A stretch of DNA of 64,000 nucleotides from Pachyseris speciosa. Taxonomy: Eukaryota > Cnidaria > Anthozoa > Scleractinia > Pachyseridae. Below the pieces are notes generated by a model. That model was not told where the DNA came from. It worked only from the letters and a program-made list of their open reading frames with translations, and did not search any database. Shown piece after piece: positions 45,582 to 56,275 of the stretch. A program made the translations under genes and the position numbers. The first letter of the stretch is position 1, and each line of letters begins with the position of its first letter. The stretch spans positions 132,501-196,500 of the forward strand of contig JAEMWC010000565.1 in assembly GCA_016490735.1 (NCBI GenBank), written 5' to 3'.

Positions 45582-46363
45582 GAAATGAGTTTAATTTGCG
45601 TGTGAATGAAAACTAATTTTTATATGAAAAGATAAGTACCAGCACTCGCTTTCAAAAAGAGGCCAAAGGCAATTCGGAAATGGCCTATTGTAATGCCGAC
45701 ACCGACTAACGATAACCGAACGAAAAACGAATAAGAATCATGCATTAGCTTGGGTAGCCTGTGTCAACTGGTTAATGTGTAATCCAAGTGCTTCGTCACG
45801 CCACGAAAAGTAACACAAAGACGTCAGCAGCAATGTTACCATTTCTTATCAAGATAGGCGAGATTAAGGAAAGAAATAACTCCAAGTGTTTATTCAACTA
45901 TTTATTCTTCTAGTTTTCCTAAACATTTTTCTCGATAACGATTTATAAAGCGACATTTTGTTGCGTGCTTTGTCTGTGCTCGCTAACCGCCAAATGTTTA
46001 AGCTTATTTATTCAAAATAAGCCTTTGCTAAATATACTCGTTTGCGGCCAGAAACTGTCATCAAATTACAATAGCTGATATCTGGAGGCTTAAAACAACT
46101 ATTTCACCGGAATTAAGACCCACAGGCAAACTTTTCAGGGTCAATATTCGAGATAATAATCGCGGCGTGAAAGGTCAAAATGTCAAGCGATTAGGTCAAG
46201 TGCCTGGTTTCAAGACGCTGTCAAATTTTTGCGTTTTATTTGCCCAAGCTAGATTTGCGATAAAAAGTAAAATGAAGTGATATCTTTATCCAGAAAAATA
46301 GTTTTTGGAGGTAAATCCATGTACCAGATTGACTTTTTGGTCCATGAATTTGGCCTAAATTTG

Positions 46364-46632
46364 GATGTGACGCGACATCACCATAGCGTATAATTTTGAA
46401 AAATTGTTAAAAATTCAGGTTTGTATTAAATGTGGATCTGACAACAGGAAATAAGTACTAAAACATTTTATGTTAATAATATGGATTAGCTTTTCCAGCT
46501 TCGCGCAACAATTTGGCTTGCTAGCCTTCCGCAAAAAGTGTAATTTCAGGGCCGAGTTTGGCTCTTTTAGGGGCGAAATACAAAATGCCGTCTGGAGAAG
46601 AAAATAAAAATACAATCAACCTCAAAGTTACA
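46364..46632. other. Spacer
   Basis: No recognisable feature. The missing gypsy gag 5' half is not found here. Confidence 0.4.
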
Positions 46633-46979
46633 GGGCGCGATCCATTTGGTCAAAAATTCCTGAATTTTCGTTTCAGAGGTAAATGGAACGGTAATTTCCG
46701 AAAAGTTCATCTGGAAAATTTTGGTCAACCTCTCGAGGTTGTCCATTTTCCCGAAATATCGGAATTACCGGAAATTTTCTGTTCCATTTGGCATTTCATT
46801 TCGGTGAGACGCTCGGCTCCCGCAGTTTCCTTTGCTGTCAGATGTCGAAGGCAAGATGGCGGAATCTGCGTTTGCCAGTGGGACGAGACCGGTTTACTGA
46901 AGTAGAAAAAACCGTTCCATTTGACACCTGAGTATTTCGGAAATTCAAACTGAAATTTTTGCCCAAATGGATCGCGCCC
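46633..46979. mobile_element. 347-bp miniature element (GGGCGCGATCC ends)
   Basis: GGGCGCGATCCATTTGG at the left and its complement CCAAATGGATCGCGCCC at the right extend into about 40 bp of imperfect inverted repeat. TA bases lie on both sides. The open frames inside are incidental. Confidence 0.75.
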
Positions 46980-47775
46980 ATAGTTTTAAAATAAGTTAGT
47001 AAAAACCTTGTTCCTGGCAAATTTTCAGAAAATCGATTTTTTCTATCTTGCATAGGTATAGGTAACCCGTACAGCGAGTCGCTCTTAAATGACATAACCT
47101 CGGACTCATAATTTCAACTTGCACACCGACTGGCTTTGGTTCTTCCAAAGCCAGTCGTTGATCTTTCAAGTATTCTCAGCATTTGCTCTATGCTGGTGGC
47201 TTATGGCTTGGACTACCCTTAAAAACCCATCATTGTTGTGATTTGTCAGTTGGTTTTACTCATCAACTCCCACATTTAAGAACTTCGTTCTCGTAGATTT
47301 CCAACAGCCTGTCTATCGGGAGACGACATCGATGACAAGGGGATTGAACTGGGCAACTACAACTTCATCTTCACAAGTCCGGAATCTTTTATCCGCAGTG
47401 AGAAATATAACCACGGAAAATGTTGCGAACGAACTTCTTCCAGGAACGATTATTTGGACTGATGACGCCCACGCCGTCATACGCAATATTTTGCCCTATC
47501 GTTGTATTCAAAACAAGAGGCTACAATTAGCCTAAACCTGGGCTTGCAAAAAACAGTATTGTATCCCTAACTTAGTGCTAAACAAAAGAATAGAGGGAAG
47601 TCTGTCTTTCTTACATCGGACGCATTGTGTTTAGCTTGTGTTGGAGTCTATTTCTTTAGACCCCTATCAACATATATTCCTCTAAAATACAGCTCAACCA
47701 TTGCGAACAATAATTATAACACTTGTAAAAAATATTTCTAACAGAACAAGAAAAAGAGAAACAGAAAAAATAAAG
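46980..47775. other. No gene; strong hairpin
   Basis: CGACTGGCTTTGG at 47127-47139 pairs exactly with 47145-47157 around a 5-base loop. Otherwise nothing is recognised; a 67-codon frame at 47332 has no domain. Confidence 0.5.
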
Positions 47776-47862
47776 CCCGTGATATATACCACTAAAAGAT
47801 ATCGAACCCGGGTTAGCTGCGTCACGGGAAGGAACAATGACCTTTAGGCCACAGAGGTTTAT
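47776..47862 (-). mobile_element. SINE-like tRNA-derived head (family 3)
   Basis: The minus strand reads CTGTGGCCTAAAGGTCATTG and AACCCGGGTTCGATATC, which look like A- and B-box regions. The acceptor stem does not pair well, so this is a relic. Confidence 0.45.
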
Positions 47863-48309
47863 CATTATGCAAGGTGATAAAAATAGTGTATTGATTCAAA
47901 AAAAAAACTAAGCGCACTTGTTTTCGCTTCGATGGATAATTGTTTGAGAAAGGAAACGCTTATCGAACGATGTAGGATTTTTTCGCATAAATGTGAATGG
48001 AGTCTCGGTGAAATGTGAGTAGAAAATTAATTAGCAGAGTGAAACTGTTTACAAATACGTCAATCCAGGGTCATTTGAAACACAAGAAAGGAACGTTTCT
48101 GGACAGTTTCAAGGGACGCTAGTACATTTGTAAACACTAATCGCTTATCATTCAAAAATTAAAGTCCAGAAATTGAGATATTGTGGGGAAATAGTAAATT
48201 AACTACCTGTCAAAGTCTCAGGGGTGTGTGATATCCCGTACTTGAGTTATTCAACAAAATGTACATCTCAATGGAGCGGATACGGGGAACACGGCAGTCC
48301 ATCCGGAGT
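47863..48309. other. Spacer before LINE, with 34-bp direct repeat
   Basis: Nothing coding. Positions 48279-48312 (GATACGGGGAACACGGCAGT onward) recur in slightly changed form at 53001-53035, bracketing the LINE. Confidence 0.5.
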
Positions 48310-48559
48310 TAATTTTTTTTTTTTTTTTGCCACACTAATTACAAAAAATATAGGAAAAGAAGAAAACAAAAAAACAAAAAACAAAAAAAAAAGAAGTGGC
48401 GAGGAGACCTAACAGAAACTATAGGAGCTTATGAGAGGTTAGGTCTCCTCGAACTATGAGCTAGAGCTGTTTCACATCAATTGAAGAAAAGAAGGCGAAG
48501 AGTCGAAGATGGCAAGATTTATAAACTGTTTTCATACTTACTCAATAATTTAACCTTCA

Positions 48560-51500
48560 GTTTTTTCTTAAAAGAGGAGAGGGATTGAGAGTTGACGATC
48601 TTGTTGTCAAGTGAATTAAAACTTTAGGCCCTTGAAAAAAGGGCTAGAACTTCTTCGTGTTTGTACGACAATACAGTAGACGGTAGGCCTGGGAATTTCT
48701 TGTATTGTAAGAGTGGAATTGATTGCTTTGAGACAAATTGTTATTAAACTTTGGAGGTAAGAATGAATTTTTGTAAGAATACATAAATTGGCCCAGTTGA
48801 AGCAAATGGATATCATTAAATTTTAGTATACCGAGGTCCTTAAAGATGGGGTCAGTATGAGCATTAAAATGTGATTTATTAATAATTCTAATAATGCGCT
48901 TTTGCAGGATAACAAGGCGGCGGAGATTAGTTTTATAGGTCGAAGCCCAAACGATATTGCAGTAGTAAAAATAAGGATAAATTAAGGAATAGTAGAGCAT
49001 ACGTAAAGACGATTTAGGAAGAAAGAAACTGCATCTAGATATTATACCGACTGACTTCGCAACTTTACTTGCAACGTGAGATATTTCCGACTTCCAATTT
49101 AGGTTTTCATCCAAAATTACGCCTAGACAATTTGTCTCCTTTACTTTAACAATATTTTGATTATCTATACTTATTTGAATATTACGAATTGAACGCTTTT
49201 GTCTTGGTTTAAAGACCATAAATTTAGTCTTTTTAAGATTTAGAGAAAGCTTGTTTGCTTTAAACCAGATTGACAGTTTGTCCATCTCCAAGTTTAACAT
49301 ATCTGAGAGATAGTTCAGATCTTCATGTGACATGAATACATTGGTATCGTCAGCGAACAATATCAGATTTAATAGATTAGAAGCATTGTTGATGTCGTTA
49401 ATGTACAGTAAGAAAAATAGTGGTCCGAGGATGGAACCCTGAGGGACCCCACAAGAGATTTCATTTCTTAACGAACGGTGGCCATTATATTCAACATATT
49501 GCTTTCTGTTTGAAAAGTAACTTCTTATCCAGTCCAGCGCTAAGCCACGAATACCGTAATGTTCGAGTTTATCAAAAAGGATGATATGATTTACAGTGTC
49601 AAAGGCTTTTGAGAGGTCAAGAAAAATACCTACCGAAAATTCACCTCGGTCAAAGGCAGTGGAGATCTTATCATGCAAGTCGATTAGCGCGAGTGCAGTG
49701 GAATGATTTTTCCTGAAGCCGTATTGGTTACTACAGAGGATGTTGAAGTTCATCAGATATTGCATTAAACGATTGTAGATAACTCTTTCAAAGAATTTTG
49801 AAAAGCTGGGAAGCACCGAGATAGGTCGGTAGTTGGTGAAAAGCGACTGATCATCAGATTTAAAAATAGCTATCACGCGAGCGATTTTCATTTCATCGGG
49901 AACAATACCATGCTGGATTGACAAGTTTATGATATGGGTGAGTGGTTCAGAAACAAGTAGAATGGACTCCTTAATGACTGTCATTGGAATCTGGTCGTAG
50001 CCAGCTGCTTTGCCTGGAAGAAAAGTTTTCGCAATCTCAGTGATCTCATCTTGAGTTGTAGGGTTGAAGAATATTGACTGTGTAAAGGAACCATTAAGAA
50101 AACAACGGTGTGAAGCTGACGACTGTATACCCCTTGCTAAATTAGGACCGATGCTTGAAAAATAACTACAAAACTTGTTGGCAATTTCGACAGGATCAGT
50201 AACTTCACTATTATCAGCTTTAAATGTTGAGCATCTATTGGAATTTCTTTTGCTTCTGTTTAGAATTTCATTTAAAACTTTCCAAGTAGCACGAGTATTA
50301 GATTGAACGTTATTCAATTTCTTCTCGTAGTATAGACGTTTTGCTGTCCTCAGAGAATGATTTAATTTGTTTTTATAACTTTTGTAAACTGATTGACGAT
50401 CCATTGTTGGATTTCGCAGATATTTTTTTTTAAGCCTATTTTTCTTCCTAATACACTTAATAAGCGCATTGGATAGCCACGGTTTATTTAAACGGCACTG
50501 TTTTCTAGTTAATTTTTTTACAGGGAAGCACACATTATAACTTTCAGAATACTTCTTTATAAAGCTATTATACGCGTTTTTGGGGTCATGATAACCATCA
50601 AGGGAGGACCAGGTAATTTGTTTTAGCGTTTCGAGAAAACTCGCTAAGTTTTCTTTATTATTGTCTCGAATGACCACTGGGTCATGAGCGTGGCTGTTGG
50701 AAGAGTCATTATTTGAATGAATCGAAAAAACAGGTAAGTGATCAAAGATATCAGTAATCAATAACCCACTTCTCGATTGATCAAAAAATGTGTTTGCGAA
50801 AATGTTATCTAGCAATGTTGCAGTGTGAGAAGTTATTCGGGTGGGACGTGTTATCATGGGAAAAAACATATACGAGTGCAATCCATCAAGGAATTCGCCA
50901 GTGTTTTGGTGATGTTGAAAGTTAATTAAATTCAAATGAAATCACCCATAATAAAACATATTTTGTTCTCTCTAGAGATTTTCGCTAACAGATCATTGTG
51001 TTTTGACACAAAGTCACCAACTCTCTGATTAGGTGGCCTGTAAATAACACCACTGATAATATTTTTCCCATGGGGTCTTGATATTTCAATAAACAAAGAT
51101 TGTGCAACATCAATATCGTCAAAACTCAAGTCAGCGCGAATTTTAAAATCGAGATTGTCAGAAATATATAAGCCAACACCACCACCAGTTCTATTTGGGC
51201 GATGTTTGTGAATAAAATTGAAACCATCTATGTCTACTGAATGGGAATAATCATTTAGCCAAGTCTCAGAAACGCCAATTAAAGAGAACTTAATATTCAA
51301 GCATGTCAAAAGAATAGAAAGGCTGTTTAGATTACGTTGAAGACTACGAATATTTAGGTGTAGAAGCGAAAAATTTTCATCACATAAATTATCATTTCTC
51401 AACATTTCGTTAAATTTATCTTCAATGTAGTAATCACAATGGACGTCGTCTGTGCAGAAATTAACATCGGGATCTATATCGTCAGAACGAGTTAGGGAAA

Positions 51501-51654
51501 GATTGTGACTTGAAAATAAAGGATCGTAATTTAGGCTGGAAAGTGTGTCAGGATCATAACGGACCGGGCCATGTTGAAGTTCGTAAATTGCAAGGTTAAA
51601 TCTATAATCGTCTAAAGCATTAAAAGGTAAAGTGTGATCAGGAATCGAAGCCAT
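48560..51654 (-). pseudogene. LINE ORF2: AP endonuclease and reverse transcriptase
   Basis: From 51654 the frame gives an APE-type endonuclease: LLHLNIRSL, GVSETWLND, YRPPNQ and IMGDF. There a one-base loss ends the frame at a TGA (about 50932), and the next frame resumes NLINFQHHQNTGEF and TRPTRITSHTATLLDNIF. The reverse transcriptase follows: FLPGKAAGYDQIP, ARVIAIFKSDD, NYRPISVLP, QYGFRKNHST, DLSKAFDTVNH, GVPQGSILGPLFFLLYIND and catalytic FADDTN (near 49340). The end has two more one-base slips (after RTNTKKF) before NSLDNKIVNSQSLSSFKKKL. The uninterrupted pieces are 240 and 763 residues. It would nick target DNA and copy its own RNA. Confidence 0.9.
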
Positions 51655-51729
51655 GGCTAATAAATAATAAACATATAAATACGTACTATAAATATTATAG
51701 AAAGCTAAAGCACAAAACTACACAGCTAC

Positions 51730-52554
51730 TTAACTGGGACGCTCAATTCTGTCTTTAATAACCAGCCGGTCTAAAACGAAATAGGCTATTTTCCCGTTTC
51801 TTCTTGCTTCTTCAAACTTAGGACGCTGCTCTTCCCTCTTGTCAAGGGTTTCTTGTGCCAGGTCTTCATTAACAAAAATTCCAGGGGGCGTGATTCTCCT
51901 TGCTCTTCTGATGATCTGTTCTTTTTGCTTCCAATCGCGGAGGCGACAAACGATGGTCCTTGGACGTCTTACGGAGCCAGTTGTAGCATTTGCTCTTCTG
52001 CCGACTCGATGAGCCCGCTCGATATCCGGTTCTTCATCGAGGTTAAGCTTCTCTTTGAGTATCTCCTTTACTTTGGTTTCGATGTTGTCCCAAGTTTCTG
52101 CTTCTTCCTCTCGAATGCCGTCTATTCGAATATTACTCCTTCTACTTTGGTTCTCCAGATATTCGATCTCATCAGTGTGGTAATCGAGGGAACCGCACAT
52201 CTTTTCAATCTCTTCTTCGACCTCATGCAGTCGGGATGAGCATGGTTTCAAGTCCTTGATATCTTTCTGGGAGAACTCGAGGCTCACCTTAAAGTCGCTA
52301 GTGTCTTTCTCGTAAATATCTAGTCTAGCTTTGATTTCTGCGACTTGGCCGAAGACGGAATCTAGCCGTGCGTTTACGTTGGCCAACAGTGAGTCGAATA
52401 AATTCTTAAACATTCTTTCTTGCACTTTCAACAACTCCCTCAGTATCGCCATTGTGACAAGTTCAGATCCCGCGGAATCAGCTCCTTGAGTGCTAGCAGC
52501 CTTCGTGGTACGAGTTTCAGGCATAGTTAATTTAGTTACAGTCGTTAATGGCAA
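51730..52554 (-). CDS. LINE ORF1: coiled-coil RNA-binding protein
   Basis: 274 residues, uninterrupted. After a Thr/Ser-rich start, residues about 35-140 contain heptad-like leucines and acidic/basic pairs (LLKVQERMFKNLFDSLLANV, EVEEEIEKM) that suit a trimerising coiled coil. Then comes YLENQSRRSNIRIDGI, the start of an RRM-like domain as in L1-type ORF1 proteins, with PDIERAHRVGR and RTIVCRLRDWKQKEQIIRRA, and a C-terminal FEEARRNGKIAYFVLDRLVI. It should coat element RNA and act as a chaperone in a ribonucleoprotein with ORF2. An L1-like ORF1 paired with a CR1/L2-like ORF2 is known from invertebrates. Confidence 0.85.
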   Translation of the reverse strand: MPLTTVTKLTMPETRTTKAASTQGADSAGSELVTMAILRELLKVQERMFKNLFDSLLANVNARLDSVFGQVAEIKARLDIYEKDTSDFKVSLEFSQKDIKDLKPCSSRLHEVEEEIEKMCGSLDYHTDEIEYLENQSRRSNIRIDGIREEEAETWDNIETKVKEILKEKLNLDEEPDIERAHRVGRRANATTGSVRRPRTIVCRLRDWKQKEQIIRRARRITPPGIFVNEDLAQETLDKREEQRPKFEEARRNGKIAYFVLDRLVIKDRIERPS

Positions 52555-52673
52555 ATAGCGATAACAAAAATTGAGTGTAAAACAAGATTCACTAAGAAAT
52601 TAAAACAATTATCGCGGAGTAAAGAAAGTACGACCGTACGCCACTCTTCGCTTCGCTTCGCCAAAAATTTTGG

Positions 52674-53170
52674 TCATGTTAAAAGCTTTCTTCTCGCTGT
52701 TGAACTTGCAAACATTCGTATAGACACTTCTCTTAACATATTAGTTGTCCAGACTTCAAAGACACAAGGTGAATCGACGTTTTCCGATACGTGACAACAA
52801 GTATCATTCTTGCTGTTGATATGAGATTTATACTTCCGAATCACTCGGCCGTGAAAGGTCAAACTCCCTTTGTCTGTAGTCTCTAATTTTTGGCGCTCCC
52901 CTCGCGTCGCGTCTCCTCGCAACTTCGCGAGCGCACGTGTCTTTTGCCCGCCCCACAATCCATCGCCAAAATTAGAGACTGCTCGCAGCCTACTGAAGTA
53001 GATACGAGGAAACACGGCAGTCCATCTGGAGTTAAGTTTACTCATGTTAAAAGCTTTCTTCTTGCCGTTGAACTTGCAATCATTCGCATAGACACTTCTC
53101 TTAACATATTGTTTGTTCAGACTTCAAAAGACACAAGGTGAATCGACATTTTCCGATACGTGACAACAGG
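52674..53170 (-). repeat. 5' monomers of the LINE (tandem, about 370-bp period)
   Basis: CATGTTAAAAGCTTTCTTCT through CGATACGTGACAAC occurs at 52674-52797 and again at 53043-53168 with few changes. Between them lies a GC-rich stretch with CTCTAATTTTTGGCG and its inverse CGCCAAAATTAGAG (52884 and 52970). Repeated 5' monomers often serve as LINE promoters; that role is inferred. Confidence 0.65.
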
Positions 53171-53559
53171 CATCTCTCTGTTAAAAATAGTTAGCGCTTG
53201 CGCAGAAACGCCGGAAGTGCACTTTGTGGATGATACTCGACGAAAAAGAAGAAGAACCGTCGGTAATCTTAGACCCGGGCGCCGCGCGAGACGCGCGCAG
53301 CCCGGGTAATAAACTTGTTGTTTAAGCACAGTCTGAAGTCGATCAGCACACTTCTGTTCTTTGGACTACATCGGCAAACCTTACAAAGATCATCGGGCTT
53401 TATAACCTCCACAGGAGTCCATTTGAGCAATATTTTGCATTGCCCCGACCTTCGTGACATTTTCCAGGGAAGTGACAGGTATACACGTGAGTGGAGTGGT
53501 TCCTGACACGTAAAATGATGAAACAGGTGCATTTTTGGCATCTGAACGTCAACTTCGTT
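53171..53559. other. Dispersed repeat, no gene
   Basis: GCGCTTGCGCAGAAACGCCG at 53190 and the following GAAGAAGAACC match 8832-8910. A GACCCGGGCGCCGCGCGAGA palindromic region sits at 53270-53305. No coding signal. Confidence 0.45.
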
Positions 53560-54200
53560 TTGAGGCGACTGAAAATGGTTCTGCTAGTTTTTAACACCAA
53601 CTCTTTGATGGATCGATACTCCCACAATTTTTGGCTTGTTTTCTTGAACATGATATCGAAAAATTTGCCAATTATCTCTTAGCAAGTTGTGATAATTTTT
53701 GTTTTACATATAAGGGTTACCGTAGAAACAGTACAGCCTCTCAGAAACATCCTTAATTTGGGCTTTATGTGCTTGTAACTCAAAAAGGAGTCGGATGAAC
53801 TCCGTTTTTATTATTGAATTGCAATCAAAATATGAAGATACATCTTTCTGCAAAGTTTTAAAAAATCTGTACATGAGGTTTTGAACCCTATGTATCGATT
53901 TTTTTAAAACTTTGCAGAAAGATGAATCTTCATATTCTGAATGCAATTCAATAACAAAAATGGGGGTCCTCTAGCTCTTTTTTTGAGTTACAGACACAAA
54001 GCAAACATTAAGGATGTTTCTAAGAGGCTGATCTGTTGCTATGGTAGCCTTGTATGTCAAAACAGTGACCACAACTTATTGAGAAAGAATTACAAATGTT
54101 TTTCATATGATGTTCAAGGAAACAAACGAAAAATTGTGGGAGTATCGATCCAAGAAAAGAGTTGGTGTTTAAAATTAAGGAAACCATTTCGTGCCTCATT
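53560..54200. repeat. 640-bp foldback
   Basis: Arms 53560-53885 and 53888-54200 are inverted repeats with perhaps 15 per cent differences (for example TTTTTAACACCAACTCTTTG against its complement near 54165, and ATCTTTCTGCAAAGTTTTAA against the complement near 53915). Non-coding, and the divergence suggests age. Confidence 0.75.
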
Positions 54201-54260
54201 AAAAAATCATCTTTGAGTTCTAAAGCTGGAGGCTCACCTTACGGATTCTTCCTTGAGACA

Positions 54261-54440
54261 GTACACCATTTTGATAATGATCAGTTCCTGGTGAATTGTG
54301 GGTAGATCCAGTCCTTTGTGGGGGCAAATGGCCACTTTAGGACGTAATTTGAAATTGTGATTTTGGCCGTTTGCCCCCACAAAGGACTGGATCTACCCAC
54401 AATTAACCACGAACTGATCATTACCAAATTGGTGTATTTC
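54261..54440. repeat. 180-bp foldback
   Basis: GTGGGTAGATCCAGTCCTTT at about 54298 and its complement near 54382 are part of arms of about 75 bp around a 30-base spacer. It lies 60 bp from the larger foldback. Confidence 0.8.
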
Positions 54441-55359
54441 AGAGTGATGCACCATTCAAATTCCATTAGAATTAGCAAGCTACTTACTTTTCCGAAAATG
54501 ACTTTCAATTGCTATTCTTTAGGCAAATGTCTTCAGTACTCGTTTTTAACACAAATTCAGTATATAGTCAATATGTGATATCAGGTTCCAACCACCCTTC
54601 ACGAACTGGCTTTGTCATGCGGTTCATATCAGGGGCAACCAACAACAACTTCCGGCGTCTATTAAAAAGTGCACTCACATTTTCGTAACTGAAACGTGGC
54701 CTAAAAGATTCGCAATGGGAGAATCATAGACCCCGAGGTGTCGGAAAGGTCAAATTTGTTGTTTTTGATAAATAGATAGAATCCCTTCGTATAATATAGC
54801 AAAATCCATTAGGAAGGTGGTAAAGGGTTTTTTGTTTTTGAACCATCAATTGTCTTGTTTTATTTCCAGTGAAATGTGAAATGGCCTTCTTTTCCTTGTG
54901 AAACGTGATTTTATTTAATCACCCTGGACTGTGATTTTCTATAATAATTACGTGTTAAATGAGAATTGGGTTTTTAATTTACAGTCAATTTTAATTTTGT
55001 TTCGTGTTTCTTTAATTCTGCGAGATAAACTATAACAATAGATGTAGATATAATAAGGCAGTACAAACTATATTGCTTGCCACTGCGTTACTAAAACATC
55101 ACTCTTGACCCATGCCCGTGAAAGCCTTGGGAACGTATCTAGGGCAAATGGTAACAAGAAATCCTTAATCTACAAGAAGAAGTCCCGTTTTTCTATGTCT
55201 GCCACGTTAAAACATCAACCCAAAAATTAAACAATGATTGCAAACACATCCTGTGTGCTGCTTGCTATTTTTTTTAATAAAGAACATCTCACACGGCAGT
55301 ATATCGGCTATAGTTCTCCTTCAAACCAAATTAAGAGGGATTGTTAGCAAAACTATAAC

Positions 55360-55360
<1 letters not shown>
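54441..55360. other. No gene recognised
   Basis: AT-rich non-coding sequence. No structure with clear ends. Confidence 0.4.
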
Positions 55361-55402
<42 letters not shown>

Positions 55403-55545
55403 TTATTACTTATATAGCGCCATTTACAAATACAGATCAATGGCGCTTTACAATTTTCAAGTCACATCTACTCTAATAAATAAATCAAATCAAATGTTGG
55501 TTTTTGGGGAGAGGGGAAACCGGAGTTCCCGGAGAAAAACCTCTC
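55361..55545. repeat. (AAT)n run and LINE/SINE tails
   Basis: An AAT run at 55362-55402 is followed by ACTTATATAGCGCCATTTAC with a nearby inverse (AATGGCGCTTTACAA), then GGAAACCGGAGTTCCCGGAG. These look like 3' tails of two retroelement families. The AGCGCC motif recurs at 55585-55615. Confidence 0.6.
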
Positions 55546-55925
55546 TGATAATAATAGTAATAATAATATAATATATAAGACTTATATAGCGCCTATGCTA
55601 GAGTTCAGAGCGCTGTACAGCTATGTGAATAGAAAAAAAAATTAAAGATAAAAATGACTAAAACAACTAACTAAGAAAACTAAAGCAATAAGCGAAAAAC
55701 CTAACAACTAATTAAAAACTTGATCAAATAAATAAGTCTTCAGGTTGGATTTGAATGTTCCAACCGATGGTGCTTGCCGTATGGCGTCTGGGAGTTGGTT
55801 CCACAGATATGGCGCTATATAACTAAATGATCTGCCTCCGTAAGTCTTAAGCTTGAAATGAGGAACTTGTAACAGTTTCTTATCGGAAGAACTCTGAGCA
55901 GAGTAGAGAACCAACAAAGTCAGCC
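55546..55925 (-). pseudogene. LINE ORF2 C-terminus, 5'-truncated
   Basis: The minus strand reads LLQVPHFKLKTYGGRSFSYI, APYLWNQLPDAIRQAPSVGT and FKSNLKTYLF, then a stop and a 3' UTR containing CTCTGAACTCTAGCATAGGC. This is the conserved last segment of CR1/L2 LINE ORF2. The remainder is absent. Confidence 0.75.
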
Positions 55926-56012
55926 CACTTATGACACCGAGTCCGGGAATCGAACCCGGGACACATTGGTGGAAGGCGAGCGCTCTCACCACTACGCGAA
56001 CCCTGCTCCCCA
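55926..56012 (-). mobile_element. SINE head, tRNA-Gly-like (family 4)
   Basis: The minus strand reads GCAGGGTTCGCGTAGTGGTG (A box region), anticodon loop CTTCCAC (TCC, Gly) and CCGGGTTCGATTCCCGG (B box/T arm). The acceptor stem does not close, and the body joins the LINE tail at 55925, so it is a SINE and not a tRNA gene. Confidence 0.65.
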
Positions 56013-56044
56013 AGAACACAAGAACACCAAAATTATGGTGAAAA

Positions 56045-56215
56045 GCGCTCGTCAACGAGCGCTTTTCATTCAGTTAATTTATTCCTGTTTTTCAGGTTAC
56101 CATGTTACCACCACTAGCGTAGCTCCATTTTCTGTATATAAACCATACACAACCCACAATTCCTCGATTCGCTCCGACGAAAGGCTAACGCTCGAAACGT
56201 CAGTTAATCGAATCC

Positions 56216-56246
<31 letters not shown>

Positions 56247-56275
56247 CGTTGATAAACCAAATTTTCGTGTTACAA
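56045..56275 (+). mobile_element. Penelope-like element 3' end, copy 1
   Basis: From CAACGAGCGCTTTTCATTCA to TAAACCAAATTTTCGTG it matches 59587-59781. CCGACGA...GAAAC at 56174-56198 with an intervening GGC/GCTC stem resembles a hammerhead core (U4 is C here). No coding part remains. Confidence 0.7.

Larger units (their letters stand above)
43795..45687. mobile_element. TAGGCCATTTCC miniature element, split by nested insertions
   Basis: The ends TAGGCCATTTCCGAATT and its complement AATTCGGAAATGGCCTA bound a short element of about 180 bp. It contains AACCATTCATATGGAAATGAG and is split at GAAATGAGT by the 1.7-kb insertion 43871-45581. The left arm of the host element (40796-40812) shows the uninterrupted site. 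Confidence 0.8.
40124..46363. mobile_element. 6.2-kb element with long terminal inverted repeats
   Basis: The left arm 40124-40819 and the right arm (43774-43794 plus 45688-46363) are inverted repeats of about 690 bp, both ending CAAATTTAGG. The right arm is split by a nested insertion (43795-45687); the intact left arm supplies the empty site. The core contains a decayed C2H2-type gene fragment and another short element. A partial copy of the arm sequence (GCAATGTTACCATTTCTTAT) also appears at 43580-43650. No target duplication is clear: the left flank is gypsy gag but the right flank is not, so the gag 5' half has been lost. Confidence 0.75.
48310..53042 (-). mobile_element. Nearly full-length CR1/L2-like LINE
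   Basis: Minus-strand order is 5' region with repeated monomers, ORF1 (52554-51730), a 75-bp spacer, ORF2 (endonuclease then reverse transcriptase, 51654 to about 48560), a 3' UTR and a poly-A tail (the T run at 48311-48328). The 34-bp direct repeat on both sides (48279-48312, 53001-53035) may be an aged target duplication or part of the element. ORF2 is split by small indels, so this copy is not autonomous now, but it looks young. Confidence 0.85.

Noticed and set aside
40124..46363. Simple insertion into gypsy gag
   Set aside because: The right flank does not continue gag, so a deletion or rearrangement must also have occurred.
46558..46905. 115-codon frame
   Set aside because: It lies mostly within a miniature inverted-repeat element and has no recognisable domain.
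55926..56012. Possible tRNA-Gly gene
   Set aside because: The acceptor stem does not pair and the sequence is joined to a retroelement tail.
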